A stretch of 64,000 bases of DNA from Panacagrimonas perspica (GTDB lineage: Bacteria; Pseudomonadota; Gammaproteobacteria; Nevskiales; Nevskiaceae): contig NZ_SOBT01000010.1 of assembly GCF_004364935.1 (NCBI RefSeq), positions 1 to 64,000 on the forward strand. Direction: 5' to 3'. The position numbers and the translations under genes were made by a program. Shown in pieces: positions 15,865 to 24,353 of this stretch (the first letter of the stretch is position 1; each line of letters opens with the position of its first letter). The notes under the pieces were generated by a model. That model was given only the letters and a program-made list of their open reading frames with translations. It was not told the DNA's origin and ran no database searches.

Positions 15865-18228
15865 TCACAGGTTCACATACCGGTTCATGTCGAAGAGCCC
15901 GGCCTCGGTTGGATCCGTCCTCTCGAGATAGCGCGTCAGATCGTGGAAGACGGTCCAGAAATCGGGACGCGTCCGGCGCACGCCCCAGCGTTCCACGACC
16001 CTTTCGAAATCGGCGGGCGTTTTCACTGACGACAAGGCGTCGACGAATGCCCCGACTTCGACTTGCGGAAGATCGAAGAGGAAATTCGGATAGCTGCCGA
16101 TCGTCCCCTGCACCACGGTGACGGTGTCGCGTCCGGGTTCGAGGCGTCCTTCCTCGCCGAGCAGGAACGCCACGTTCTTGTGCGCGCGGTTGTGCACCAG
16201 CGCATAGAGCAGCGTGTCCTTCCCGGGTACGGTCACGCGCAGATAGACGAGTTCCGGCAATAGCGGGATGACCGGCAGGTCATCGCCTGTCTTTCCGGCC
16301 AGCCGGCCGAGTTCGGCCAGGGTCTGGCGAACTTCGCGACTCGTCGACGCAGGCTCGCAGCCTCCTTGCGGGCACCGGTTGAGGACGTCTTCGGATCCCA
16401 TGACCTTCTTCATGTGCTCGAAGAGCTGGTCCGCGAATTCCGCCTTGGGGTCCTTCGTCCGGTAGACGATGCGCGTCGGCGTCTTGTCGTCCGCTTCGGC
16501 GTACGTCATGAACAACTTCAACTTACCACCGCCGCGGTACCAGCTCTTGCGCAACTTTTCGCGCGCAGGTCCCGGAAGGAAGCGAAGGAAGTTGTATTCC
16601 CCCTCGTTACGGATCAGGTCGAAGTACAGGCGGGTCTGGAGCTGGTGCGAAACGCTGCCGAAGACATTGAAGTTGACGACGAGCTGGTAGTAGCTGCGCT
16701 CCAGCAGCGGATAGTCCATGACCCACAGCGTCTCGGGCAGCGTACCGATCAGGCCGTGACGAACAGCCGCGTTGTCGTGATGCCGGAAGATGGTCAGGAG
16801 CGCATCGCGATTGGTGCCGTCGCCATCCCACAGATCGTCGAACGAGGGACCCGAGGGCTGATCGCGCGCGTACTCGGCCTGCCGCAGCGCGATGTAGTGA
16901 TTTCGCTGATCCCGGTAATGCTCCCACTGCTCGACCGTCCCGATCAGATCGGAATCCTGACCCGGAACGCCGATCAGCGGCGTGGCCTTCTGCCGGTACG
17001 TGGCGTCGTTCACGTAGCGCTCGGTATCCGGATTCTCGAAGCTCACCCAGAACTGATCGCGAATGACGTCGGTGGCGATCTGTCCCGCGCAGACCGGCCC
17101 GCGGATGAACGTGCGGACGAAGTACTCGGCGTTGTCGAGCATGAACTGATAGCGCGCCTTGGCAGGAATCGCCGCGAACGTCGCAAAAGCGTTGGCGCGA
17201 TCCGTGTCGGTGTAGCCCGGCAAAGTGTCGACGGTCCACGGCGTGCCGAAGAACAGCTCGTCGTAGCGCCGCCGCTTCTGCTCGCCGAGCGCGTAGGTGA
17301 TGTGGGTCTTCTCGACGATCGTGTCGGTGATCAGCCGGAAGCGATAGAACACCGGCCCACCCGCGTCGCCGTTGGGTGTCGGCGTGGACACCGGCACGAG
17401 GTCCTGGCCCGAAGGCGTACGCGAGCGCACGAGTTCGAAGAAGTGGGGCCGGTCTTCCTCGAGAAAGTGGATGTGCGCCAGGAACAGGTGCTCGAACAGA
17501 TAGCGCGCGACCAGTTGCTCGCGTACGCCCGGGCGATTCAGATACTCCTCCCACTGCCGGATGGCCTTCGATTCAGCGGCCGACGGCATGAGCAGCGAAG
17601 GCTCCACGACGCTGCCTTCCTCGGTCCAGGTTTTCAGCGTCTGGAATTCCTTGTCCGTCAGGCCCGTGACCGCCAGCGGCATTCCCTGCAGCGGACGATC
17701 CTTCGAATAGCCCTTGAATTCATCCATGGTGGGACATTCATTGGGCCGCTCGCGTCCCAGTTCGATGTCGTCCGGGATCTTTGCATTCGGCGTCCACGGG
17801 TTCGCGTGGCCCAGCGCGATCATCTTGTAGAGCAGCGAAGACTGCGTGGCCGTGGCCTTGTCGTCCAACGGCGCGTACTGCGCGGAGAAGAAGCCCATCT
17901 GTCGCCAGTCCGAGGTCCGCAAGGCGTCGATGCCCAGCCGCGTCGGCGCCTGGTCCTTGTCACGCGTGCCGTCGTACACCGGGATCTTCGAGGCGCCGCG
18001 CTCGACGCCTTGCCAGCTGGTCAGCTTGAGCTGACACGGCGCGTCGTTGCACGAATGGCAGGCCGCGCACTTCTGCTCGAAGATGGGCTGCACATCGGTG
18101 CGGTAATGCACCGTCTGCACGGCTGCAGCGGGCGGCGACACTACTTCCTGCAGCGTGGCTGCCCGGCTGCAGGCAAATAGAAGCGCGGCCGTTCCGATGA
18201 CGGCGATGGCAGTCGTGATGCGGCCCAA
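15865..18228 (-). CDS. cti: Fatty acid cis/trans isomerase
   Basis: 787 residues, the length of Cti proteins. It opens with a signal sequence ending LLFACSRA (Cys20 may be lipidated, though Cti is usually a soluble periplasmic protein) and has the c-type haem site CAACH at residues 54-58. The rest matches the family (GFFSAQYAPL, RPNECPTMDEF, the terminal FDMNRYVNL). Cti turns cis-unsaturated membrane acyl chains into trans chains without desaturation, rigidifying the membrane under solvent or heat stress. The start is TTG at 18226-18228; no ATG is near and GGGAG sits six bases before it. Confidence 0.92.
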   Translation of the reverse strand: MGRITTAIAVIGTAALLFACSRAATLQEVVSPPAAAVQTVHYRTDVQPIFEQKCAACHSCNDAPCQLKLTSWQGVERGASKIPVYDGTRDKDQAPTRLGIDALRTSDWRQMGFFSAQYAPLDDKATATQSSLLYKMIALGHANPWTPNAKIPDDIELGRERPNECPTMDEFKGYSKDRPLQGMPLAVTGLTDKEFQTLKTWTEEGSVVEPSLLMPSAAESKAIRQWEEYLNRPGVREQLVARYLFEHLFLAHIHFLEEDRPHFFELVRSRTPSGQDLVPVSTPTPNGDAGGPVFYRFRLITDTIVEKTHITYALGEQKRRRYDELFFGTPWTVDTLPGYTDTDRANAFATFAAIPAKARYQFMLDNAEYFVRTFIRGPVCAGQIATDVIRDQFWVSFENPDTERYVNDATYRQKATPLIGVPGQDSDLIGTVEQWEHYRDQRNHYIALRQAEYARDQPSGPSFDDLWDGDGTNRDALLTIFRHHDNAAVRHGLIGTLPETLWVMDYPLLERSYYQLVVNFNVFGSVSHQLQTRLYFDLIRNEGEYNFLRFLPGPAREKLRKSWYRGGGKLKLFMTYAEADDKTPTRIVYRTKDPKAEFADQLFEHMKKVMGSEDVLNRCPQGGCEPASTSREVRQTLAELGRLAGKTGDDLPVIPLLPELVYLRVTVPGKDTLLYALVHNRAHKNVAFLLGEEGRLEPGRDTVTVVQGTIGSYPNFLFDLPQVEVGAFVDALSSVKTPADFERVVERWGVRRTRPDFWTVFHDLTRYLERTDPTEAGLFDMNRYVNL

Positions 18229-18551
18229 GTGTCGCTCCCTGTTTGACGTCCCCCCGGTTCATCGTCAGGACTCCGGGGCACCTCCTCTGCCGGAGGCGAC
18301 GCGGGAGAATCCGTGACCGACGCCGGGCCAGAATCGTGTGGCGCACGTCGCATAGGTGCCTTCCGTGCCCATGGCATTGTGCGTCAAATGAAGGTCCGGA
18401 CGACAGGATGCAACCGTCACGGACCTCGCACGTTCAAGCGGTCGGGCGTCCCGAGGGACCGCTGAAGCATCCGCCCATTCGTGCAGAAGACGCGCGGCGG
18501 TCCTTGCTCGCATCGGAGGCCAGCGGACGCGCGAGGCGTCGCGCAAGCCCC
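18229..18551. other. Intergenic region upstream of the isomerase
   Basis: 323 bases lie between the isomerase start and the stop of the haem-oxygenase-like gene, both reading left. It must contain the isomerase promoter. Apart from a short CCTC/GAGG hairpin near 18285 I see no distinct element and no supported gene. Confidence 0.35.
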
Positions 18552-19508
18552 TTACGCGGCGACTGGAAGCTTGCGACCCTCGCGGACGCTGATCGCTCGC
18601 TCTGCCGCGATTCCCAGGTGAGCCCGGTAGCGTTCGAAACACCGTGCGCCGGCCCTCATCCGCATCAGTGCGCCTTCGGCGAGCGCCACGGCGCAATCCG
18701 GGTCCCGCTCCACCAGCGGTCCCAGGACTTCCCGGTTCCACGCTTCGGAGTGGCGCACGTCGAGTCCCGCATGGAGCTGGAAATAGCGGCGTCCTGTCGG
18801 ACTGATCCCGAGGCGCTGCAGACCTTCATTGACCCGCGAGACGCGGCCCGGCGCCGTGAGTTCGACCACGCCCAGCGCTCCGATCGCGTGATAGACGTAA
18901 CGGCGCGAGCCCGCCATCGCCAGCATCAGGTTGGCCAGTGCAAGCGATTCCCAGACGGTTTCGTCCGGGTCGGGCACGACATCGAGTTCGGCGACGGCGC
19001 GATCCAGCATCGGGCCATGCATTCCATCGAGGCGACCCCGTCCCATCTCGTCCCAGTAGTTGCGCGCCATCTCGAGCTTCGGCCCGGCCGGCAGGCGCAA
19101 CTGCGATAGTGCGACCAGATCGTCGAACCCCGCCTCGCCCGCGGCCTCCTGCTTGATGAACCAGCGCATCGCGGTGACGTCGGCTTCCTGTGCCAGCCAC
19201 GGGAACAGCGGATCGCCCTGACCCGGCCCGGTCTGCTCGAGCCGCTCGAACCACGCCAGGAACGCGGGAGCCCGTGTCGGTACGTTGCGTGTCCAGGGCG
19301 CCACGGCATGCCGCTCGGCTTCGACGAAGCCGACTTCCATGCGCCGGAGCTGCGACTCCGCACGCAGCTCCGCTTCCCAGTCGTCCCCCGGCGGCGCCAG
19401 GCGCAGACGATCGTGGTTACGCCGCATCAAGTCGCGATGGAATGCGTTGGCCCACCGGCAAGGATGATCCGAGGCGTCATCGCGTGTGTCGAAAACCTTG
19501 GCGTGCAT
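18552..19508 (-). CDS. Iron-containing redox enzyme family protein (haem-oxygenase fold)
   Basis: 318 residues. The block PLFPWLAQEADVTAMRWFI, then LEMARNYWDEMGRG, the helix ending LANLMLA, and GRRYFQLHAGLDVRHSEAW match the haem-oxygenase-like diiron family (TenA/HO-like fold, Pfam 'iron-containing redox enzyme'). The Glu and His residues in these helices are candidate iron ligands. Reaction unknown; relatives perform oxidative desaturation or C-C/C-N cleavage. I start at ATG 19506-19508, with GGGAGA seven bases upstream; an in-frame ATG four codons earlier overlaps that site. Confidence 0.78.
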   Translation of the reverse strand: MHAKVFDTRDDASDHPCRWANAFHRDLMRRNHDRLRLAPPGDDWEAELRAESQLRRMEVGFVEAERHAVAPWTRNVPTRAPAFLAWFERLEQTGPGQGDPLFPWLAQEADVTAMRWFIKQEAAGEAGFDDLVALSQLRLPAGPKLEMARNYWDEMGRGRLDGMHGPMLDRAVAELDVVPDPDETVWESLALANLMLAMAGSRRYVYHAIGALGVVELTAPGRVSRVNEGLQRLGISPTGRRYFQLHAGLDVRHSEAWNREVLGPLVERDPDCAVALAEGALMRMRAGARCFERYRAHLGIAAERAISVREGRKLPVAA

Positions 19509-19845
19509 GTTGTCTCCCATCGATCGGCATTGAACGTCGAAGGGAGCCGGAGCACGGGTTATGCCCGGAACAACGAGGGATGTGCGGACGGCAGGACGCG
19601 ACGGGCCGACGCTTCGCCCGGCAGGTCGACCGATGGCGGAACGACCGGCGAGATCCTCAGGCGGAGCTGGCTGTCCTTGCTGCCGCGCCGGTCGTACGTG
19701 TGGATTCCCCTGCGGGACGCGATACGCCTGCGGGCACGTGGAATGCGGCGCAGCGGGATATCGCCTGGAATGCCCCGAACCCGTGTCATCCCCTCCGCAC
19801 AGCCTCCCCGCTGATCGCGCTTCTCTTTTCAAGAGCCGCGAGACG
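19509..19845. other. Intergenic region, 337 bases
   Basis: The region separates two divergent genes, so it should hold two promoters. Frames are open on both strands but translations lack family features. I see nothing else of note. Confidence 0.3.
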
Positions 19846-20082
19846 ATGTTCGAGAGTCAGGAGGACGATGGCGCCACCGAGGACGTCGACCACGACTATC
19901 GCGCACGGATGATCCGGTCGCACCGACAGGCCGTGTTGCTGTTCGAAGAGGTTTTCCGAAACTCCCGGGATCCTGGAGTGCGCAAGCTCGCCGGCCAGAT
20001 GCTGCCCGCGTTGCAGCCCCCTAGCTCGCGCGGGCAAACGTCGCGCGGTGACATCCCAGCACGCTGGAAGACTGCGAAGTAA
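19846..20082 (+). CDS. Short DUF4142-like protein or remnant
   Basis: 78 residues. The stretch HRQAVLLFEEVFRNSRDPGV, followed by RKLAGQMLPALQ, matches the last helices of DUF4142 proteins (H-x-x-A-x-x-LFE, D-P-x-L-K-x-F-A, LPxLxxH). Full DUF4142 proteins are about 170-200 residues with a signal peptide; the N-terminal part is absent and the C-terminus diverges after LPAL. It may be a decayed stress gene or a genuinely short form. Start at ATG 19846, no strong ribosome binding site. Confidence 0.5.
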   Translation: MFESQEDDGATEDVDHDYRARMIRSHRQAVLLFEEVFRNSRDPGVRKLAGQMLPALQPPSSRGQTSRGDIPARWKTAK

Positions 20083-20184
20083 TGCCGCGTCCGCGCCCTG
20101 TGCCCACGCACACCCTGCCTCGCCTACGCACTGCCATCGAGACGCTCGGCGGGATTTTCGCCAATCGATACCGGAACGCGCGTC

Positions 20185-21345
20185 ATGCCTGCCACAACTG
20201 AAATGCCCTGGAGCTTCGTTCTGGAGCAGAAACTCCTGGGCAATTCCGTGTCGGCGTGGCTGATCGCCCTCGGCATCGTATTGGCGTTCGTGCTGGCCGC
20301 GCGGGTCGGTCGCACGCACCTCGGCGCGCGCCTGAAGCGATGGGCCGCACGCACCAGCACCGGTGCCGACGACACGCTCGTGCAGGTGCTGAGCCGGACC
20401 CGCGCGTGGTTCGTTCTGCTGGCCAGCCTGTTCGGCGGCAGTCACGCGCTCGAGTTCGCGCCTCGCGTGGAACGAATGCTCGAAATCCTCTTCACCGTGG
20501 GGTTCGCCATCCAGGTCGGCCTGTGGCTGAGCGTGGCGCTCGACGCGTTCTTCGAGCGCTATCGACGGCGCAACCAGACGGACACCGGCGTCGTCACCGC
20601 GATCACGGCGATGGGCTTCGCCGCCCGCGCGCTGCTGTGGTCCCTTTTGCTGCTGCTGGCGCTCGACAACCTGGGCGTCGACATCACGGCGATGGTGGCG
20701 GGTCTGGGCATCGGCGGCATCGCCGTGGCGCTGGCCGTGCAGAACATCCTGGGCGATCTCTTCGCCAGTGTCTCGATCATTGTCGATCGGCCTTTCGTCG
20801 TCGGCGATTTCATCATCGTCGACGACGACTACATGGGAACGGTCGAGCATGTGGGCCTCAAGACGACGCACGTACGCAGCCTGGGCGGCGAGCAGATCGT
20901 CTTTGCCAACAACGACCTGCTCAAGACGCGCGTTCGCAACTACAAGCGCATGTACGAACGGCGGATCGTCTTCACGTTCGGCATCGATTACGCCACGCCC
21001 CCGGATGACGTGCAGTGGGTGGCGGAGTTCCTGCGCGAACAGATCTCGAAGATGGAGAACGTGCGCCTGGAGCGCGCCCACTTCTTCAAGTTCGGGGAAT
21101 CGTCGCTGGACTACGAAGTCGCGTACTGGGTGAAGTCCCCCGACTACGGCGTCTACATGGACATCCAGCAGAACCTGAATCTGCGTCTGATGCAGGCGCT
21201 GGCGGCCCGGAAGATCCCGTTCGCGTATCCGACGCGCACCATCAAGATCGAGACCGCGACGCCGGCGCCGCCCTCAGCGGGCGAACCGGAAGTGTCGCCG
21301 GCACCCATCAAGGGCCCCGGTCCTCGCCTCGTGCGCGACCACTGA
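20185..21345 (+). CDS. Mechanosensitive ion channel, MscS family
   Basis: 386 residues. Four hydrophobic helices: about 22-40, 72-88, 95-118 and 145-165, then the pore helix GLGIGGIAVALAVQNILGDLF (Gly/Ala-packed, with the conserved end leading to the SIIVDRPFVVGDFI beta domain). The C-terminal cytoplasmic cage is complete. MscS channels open under hypo-osmotic stress at the inner membrane. A proline-rich tail of 30 residues follows. Start at ATG 20185. It sits among other stress genes; the iron-permease-like gene follows after 204 bases. Confidence 0.9.
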   Translation: MPATTEMPWSFVLEQKLLGNSVSAWLIALGIVLAFVLAARVGRTHLGARLKRWAARTSTGADDTLVQVLSRTRAWFVLLASLFGGSHALEFAPRVERMLEILFTVGFAIQVGLWLSVALDAFFERYRRRNQTDTGVVTAITAMGFAARALLWSLLLLLALDNLGVDITAMVAGLGIGGIAVALAVQNILGDLFASVSIIVDRPFVVGDFIIVDDDYMGTVEHVGLKTTHVRSLGGEQIVFANNDLLKTRVRNYKRMYERRIVFTFGIDYATPPDDVQWVAEFLREQISKMENVRLERAHFFKFGESSLDYEVAYWVKSPDYGVYMDIQQNLNLRLMQALAARKIPFAYPTRTIKIETATPAPPSAGEPEVSPAPIKGPGPRLVRDH

Positions 21346-21511
21346 ACCGGTTCGAAATGCGCTCTGCCCGGCGGCCTGAATGCCGCCGTGCAAGTTCCAG
21401 TGCCTCGCGGCAGCTGCATTCGAGCCCCTCTGCATTTCGGTGTCCCGACAGCGGGTCGCGGCCTCCATCGCGCTCCATTCCGCATCGCGACACTTGGCCC
21501 GACCGGTGCAA

Positions 21512-21532
21512 GGGGCAGATATCTTCTGCCCC
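21512..21532. promoter_or_regulatory. Palindrome upstream of the iron-permease-family gene
   Basis: GGGGCAGA and TCTGCCCC form a perfect 8-bp inverted repeat around TATCT, ending 17 bases before the ATG at 21550. Its centre overlaps a possible -10 region (TTGGCC, 18 bases, GATATC). It could be an operator or an mRNA hairpin in the leader of the downstream gene. Confidence 0.5.
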
Positions 21533-21549
21533 GATCGACAGGAACGACC

Positions 21550-21969
21550 ATGACGCACCACGTCTCGTTTTTCACGCGTTTCGCGCAGCGGATCTCGCAC
21601 GCGGCCGGCGAGCCGTACACCTTCACGACGGGCCTGGGCCTGGTGATCGTGTGGGGGCTGTCGGGTCCGCTGTTCGGGTTCGGCGATACCTGGCAGCTCG
21701 TGATCAATACGAGCACGACCATCGTGACCTTCCTGATGGTCTTCCTGATTCAGAACACGCAGAACCGTGACTCCGCGGCCATGCAGATCAAGCTCGACGA
21801 GTTGATCCGTGCGACGCCGAAGGCGAGAGACACGCTGCTCGATCTGGAAGAACTGAGCGAAGACGATCTCGAGAAGCTGCGGGCCGAGTACGAACGCCGG
21901 GCAGAACGTGCGCGCAAGGCCTTGTCTGCGCGTCGCACACCGGGCACTTCCTCCGAATCCCGACGATAG
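21550..21969 (+). CDS. Low-affinity iron permease family protein
   Basis: 139 residues with two membrane helices: about 26-44 (GLGLVIVWGLSGPLFGFG) and about 50-68 (VINTSTTIVTFLMVFLIQN), followed by NTQNRDSAAMQIKLDELIR, the signature of the bacterial Fet4-like 'low affinity iron permease' family. The C-terminal 60 residues are charged and helical. Despite the name, transport has not been shown for these short bacterial proteins. AGGAA precedes the ATG at 21550. A palindrome sits just upstream. Confidence 0.85.
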   Translation: MTHHVSFFTRFAQRISHAAGEPYTFTTGLGLVIVWGLSGPLFGFGDTWQLVINTSTTIVTFLMVFLIQNTQNRDSAAMQIKLDELIRATPKARDTLLDLEELSEDDLEKLRAEYERRAERARKALSARRTPGTSSESRR

Positions 21970-22004
21970 CGGCCCATGCAAATGCCTCTGCAGGAGCCCG
22001 CGCG

Positions 22005-23315
22005 CTACAAAGCCGGATCAGGACCCTCATCCAGAACGCCCCAGGCTACGAGTCGTCGCATGTCTTCACGGATCAGCGCATCGCCGATGTCGGTCCGATA
22101 GCGCAGGTTCGGAATCACGACCTGTGCGGCGAGCCGGTTGGCCTTGCGCTGCGCCTCGCGCAGATCGGCGTCCACACCGGTCACCACCAGCGGGTAACCG
22201 CGGCTGCCGCTCACCATCAGCTGGCCCTGCTCGCGTGCAACCTCGGCCAGGTGAATGTGCTGCCCGTCCAGCGGATCCAGCGCGTCCCTGAAAAGGATCG
22301 GCACCCGTGCGCACCGCGGCTCGTCGTAGGGGAACGGCGGCGTGGTCAGCACGATGCCGACTGCGTACCCGTCACGCGTGCGAATGGCTTCGCCACGACC
22401 GTCGGCCATCTTTCGCAGCACCGTGCCCCATGCGTCCGTCTGCAAGGTTCCGCAGATGGCCGTCCCGGGATAGCCGAACCGGCACGTGAATTCCAGAGGC
22501 CAGATGCCCCGCTCGTTGACGATCGTGTTGACGTTGAGCCAGCCGACGTAGCCCGAGTTCTCGAGCGAGGATTCGAGTGGCGCCAGTACACGTTCGAACA
22601 GGGTCCGGGAGCGCCGGAAACTGACGACCGTTCCCATCTCGCCGGTCAGTTCGCCCAGATCCCCGGGGAAGAAGCGCTTGTGCTCCCAGTCGATGCACGC
22701 GGGCTGCAGGAACCGGTGTCCGTCGAAGTACGCGCCCGTTCCCACTTCCGCGCCTGCGACGTATTCCATCAGTACGAACGCCGGCGGCACATCGCCGACG
22801 CGACGTCTCTCGATGGCCAGCATCGCGATCAGGTCCTCACCACTATCGAGCTGGCCGACGTAGTTGCGCGTCGATGCCGAGTGCCCGCTGCAGATCTTGT
22901 AGACGTAACGTCCGGGCTGACGCCGGACGAATTCGATCGCGACCGTGTGATCGACGAAGCGATGCGTCGCGGCGGTCTGCAGCCCCAGCTGCCGCAACAG
23001 GAGCTGGCCATAGTCGCGATCTTCCTCGAGCCGGTCGCCCCACGCGCTGCCGCCGATCACGCGAAATCCCTGTGCACGCAGCGCGTCCTGTACGGCGCCG
23101 TGCGTGGCCGTCTCGAAGACGATGAGGCCTTCGGCGCCGGCCGCGCGGATCCACGGCAGCTGCGCCGACCACTCGTCGCTGCGCTCGATCAGACCCTCGA
23201 GGATCCCAACCGAGTCGGCACTGGTGCCACTGACGCGCACCTCGTGGCCTTCCTGGCAAAGCCGCAGATACACGGACCCCAGGCAGAGATCGTCACCGAC
23301 GCCGAGGATTCGCAT
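22005..23315 (-). CDS. ATP-grasp protein resembling phosphoribosylamine-glycine ligase (PurD)
   Basis: 436 residues built like PurD: an N-terminal Rossmann-like domain (MRILGVGDDLCLGSVYLRL), a central ATP-grasp region with YVYKICSGHSAS (ATP-binding Lys) and FVLMEYVAGAEVGTG, the metal-binding segment IWPLEFTCRFGYPG, and a C-terminal subdomain ending ANRLAAQVVIPNLRYRTDIG. The PurD residues for glycine and phosphoribosylamine are not recognisable and there are no purine genes nearby, so it is likely a ligase for another amine-acid pair. It converges with the iron-permease-family gene. No clear ribosome binding site precedes ATG 23315. Confidence 0.75.
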   Translation of the reverse strand: MRILGVGDDLCLGSVYLRLCQEGHEVRVSGTSADSVGILEGLIERSDEWSAQLPWIRAAGAEGLIVFETATHGAVQDALRAQGFRVIGGSAWGDRLEEDRDYGQLLLRQLGLQTAATHRFVDHTVAIEFVRRQPGRYVYKICSGHSASTRNYVGQLDSGEDLIAMLAIERRRVGDVPPAFVLMEYVAGAEVGTGAYFDGHRFLQPACIDWEHKRFFPGDLGELTGEMGTVVSFRRSRTLFERVLAPLESSLENSGYVGWLNVNTIVNERGIWPLEFTCRFGYPGTAICGTLQTDAWGTVLRKMADGRGEAIRTRDGYAVGIVLTTPPFPYDEPRCARVPILFRDALDPLDGQHIHLAEVAREQGQLMVSGSRGYPLVVTGVDADLREAQRKANRLAAQVVIPNLRYRTDIGDALIREDMRRLVAWGVLDEGPDPAL

Positions 23316-23374
23316 TTATTTCGGGAACGCGTCAGCGACATGCGGTGGGATACGGACCTGTGGGACCGCCCCGT

Positions 23375-23578
23375 TTACGGCGCAGCACGCGGACGGCTGG
23401 AATCGAGAACGGTGCGGTCGTCGTCGATCGTGCCGTCCTGGCGATCCTGCTGCGTCTTCACTTCCCGCTCGATGGGGCCGCTGTCCGCCTGTCGCGCGTT
23501 GTCAGCCCGCTCCCGCTCGCTCGTCTTGCCGTCGCCTTCCGGCTTCACGTCGGCGCGATATTGCTGAGGCTGTGTCAT
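23375..23578 (-). CDS. Small hydrophilic hypothetical protein
   Basis: 67 residues, highly charged and probably disordered (EGDGKTSERERADNARQAD, then REVKTQQDRQDGTIDDD). AGGAAC precedes the ATG at 23576-23578 at good distance. It diverges from the hemerythrin gene and ends 59 bases before the ATP-grasp gene on the same strand. I recognise no family; composition resembles small stress-induced hydrophilic proteins. Confidence 0.55.
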   Translation of the reverse strand: MTQPQQYRADVKPEGDGKTSERERADNARQADSGPIEREVKTQQDRQDGTIDDDRTVLDSSRPRAAP

Positions 23579-23724
23579 CGGAGTTCCTGCAAATGAGTGG
23601 CGACGACATGCCGAGCGCAGGCGCCGTGCCTGCATCGGGGCTCCGAGCGATCGCCCGGGCACGCTGGTTGCGCGGCGGGTGTCACCTACCGGCGCATTCG
23701 CCCGGAAATCTGAGGAGACATTGG

Positions 23725-24252
23725 ATGGCTGATCAAGACACCGCGGTCGAGCTGGACGCGATCGAACTTCTGAAAGCGGACCATCGCAAGGTCGAAGCCT
23801 TGTTCGACGAGTACGACGCGCAATCGGGCAAGAGCGCAAAACTGCGCATCGCGCGGAAGATCTGCGAGGAACTCGACGTCCACGCAAAGATCGAGGAGAA
23901 AATCTTCTATCCGACCTCGAAGGCCAAGGCCAAGGAAGCCAAGGACGACGTCAACGAGGGCGTGGTCGAGCACCAGGGCATCAAGATGCTGGTCAAGCAG
24001 ATCTCCAGGATGTCGGCCTCGGACGAGTACTTCGATTCGAGCGTCACGGTGCTCAAGGAGTACGTGAAGCATCACGTCAAGGAAGAAGAGACGGAGATGT
24101 TCCCGAAGATCCAGAAGAGCCGCGTGGACCTCGACGCTCTCGGCGAACGCCTGGCCGCAGCCAAGGCACGCCTGACGGGCGCCTCGTCGGGGCGCAAACC
24201 CGTCCGCCGCGCGCCGGCGAAGAAGGCTGCCGCGGCCAAGCGTCGCGCGTAA
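23725..24252 (+). CDS. Hemerythrin HHE-domain protein with a basic tail
   Basis: 175 residues. Iron ligands expected of a hemerythrin bundle are visible: His in LLKADHRKVE, His and Glu in DVHAKIEEKIFYP, His in VVEHQGIKML, and His/Glu in KHHVKEEETEMFP. Such domains bind oxygen or act in iron and nitrosative stress. The last 30 residues are Lys/Arg/Ala/Pro-rich (PVRRAPAKKAAAAKRRA), histone-like and able to bind nucleic acid or acidic surfaces. GAGGAGA lies eight bases before the ATG at 23725. Confidence 0.88.
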   Translation: MADQDTAVELDAIELLKADHRKVEALFDEYDAQSGKSAKLRIARKICEELDVHAKIEEKIFYPTSKAKAKEAKDDVNEGVVEHQGIKMLVKQISRMSASDEYFDSSVTVLKEYVKHHVKEEETEMFPKIQKSRVDLDALGERLAAAKARLTGASSGRKPVRRAPAKKAAAAKRRA

Positions 24253-24262
24253 CCTGCCTTGA

Positions 24263-24300
24263 CGTCGGCGACGGGCGCTCTCCGCGGCTCGTCGCCGACG
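24263..24300. terminator. Bidirectional terminator-like hairpin between convergent genes
   Basis: CGTCGGCGACG (24263-24273) and CGTCGCCGACG (24290-24300) form a perfect 11-bp stem with a 16-base loop, 11 bases after the hemerythrin stop and 54 bases before the SDR stop. There is no T-run, so intrinsic termination would be weak; the hairpin may mainly protect mRNA ends. Confidence 0.55.
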
Positions 24301-24353
24301 CACAGCGCCGGGGACGCACCGGCTGGCGCATCGGTCCGGCCATCCGCGAGGAC

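Noticed and set aside
16366-18180. Plus-strand frame of about 600 codons opposite the cis/trans isomerase
   Set aside because: The minus strand encodes a full-length Cti with CAACH; the plus frame shows no family features.
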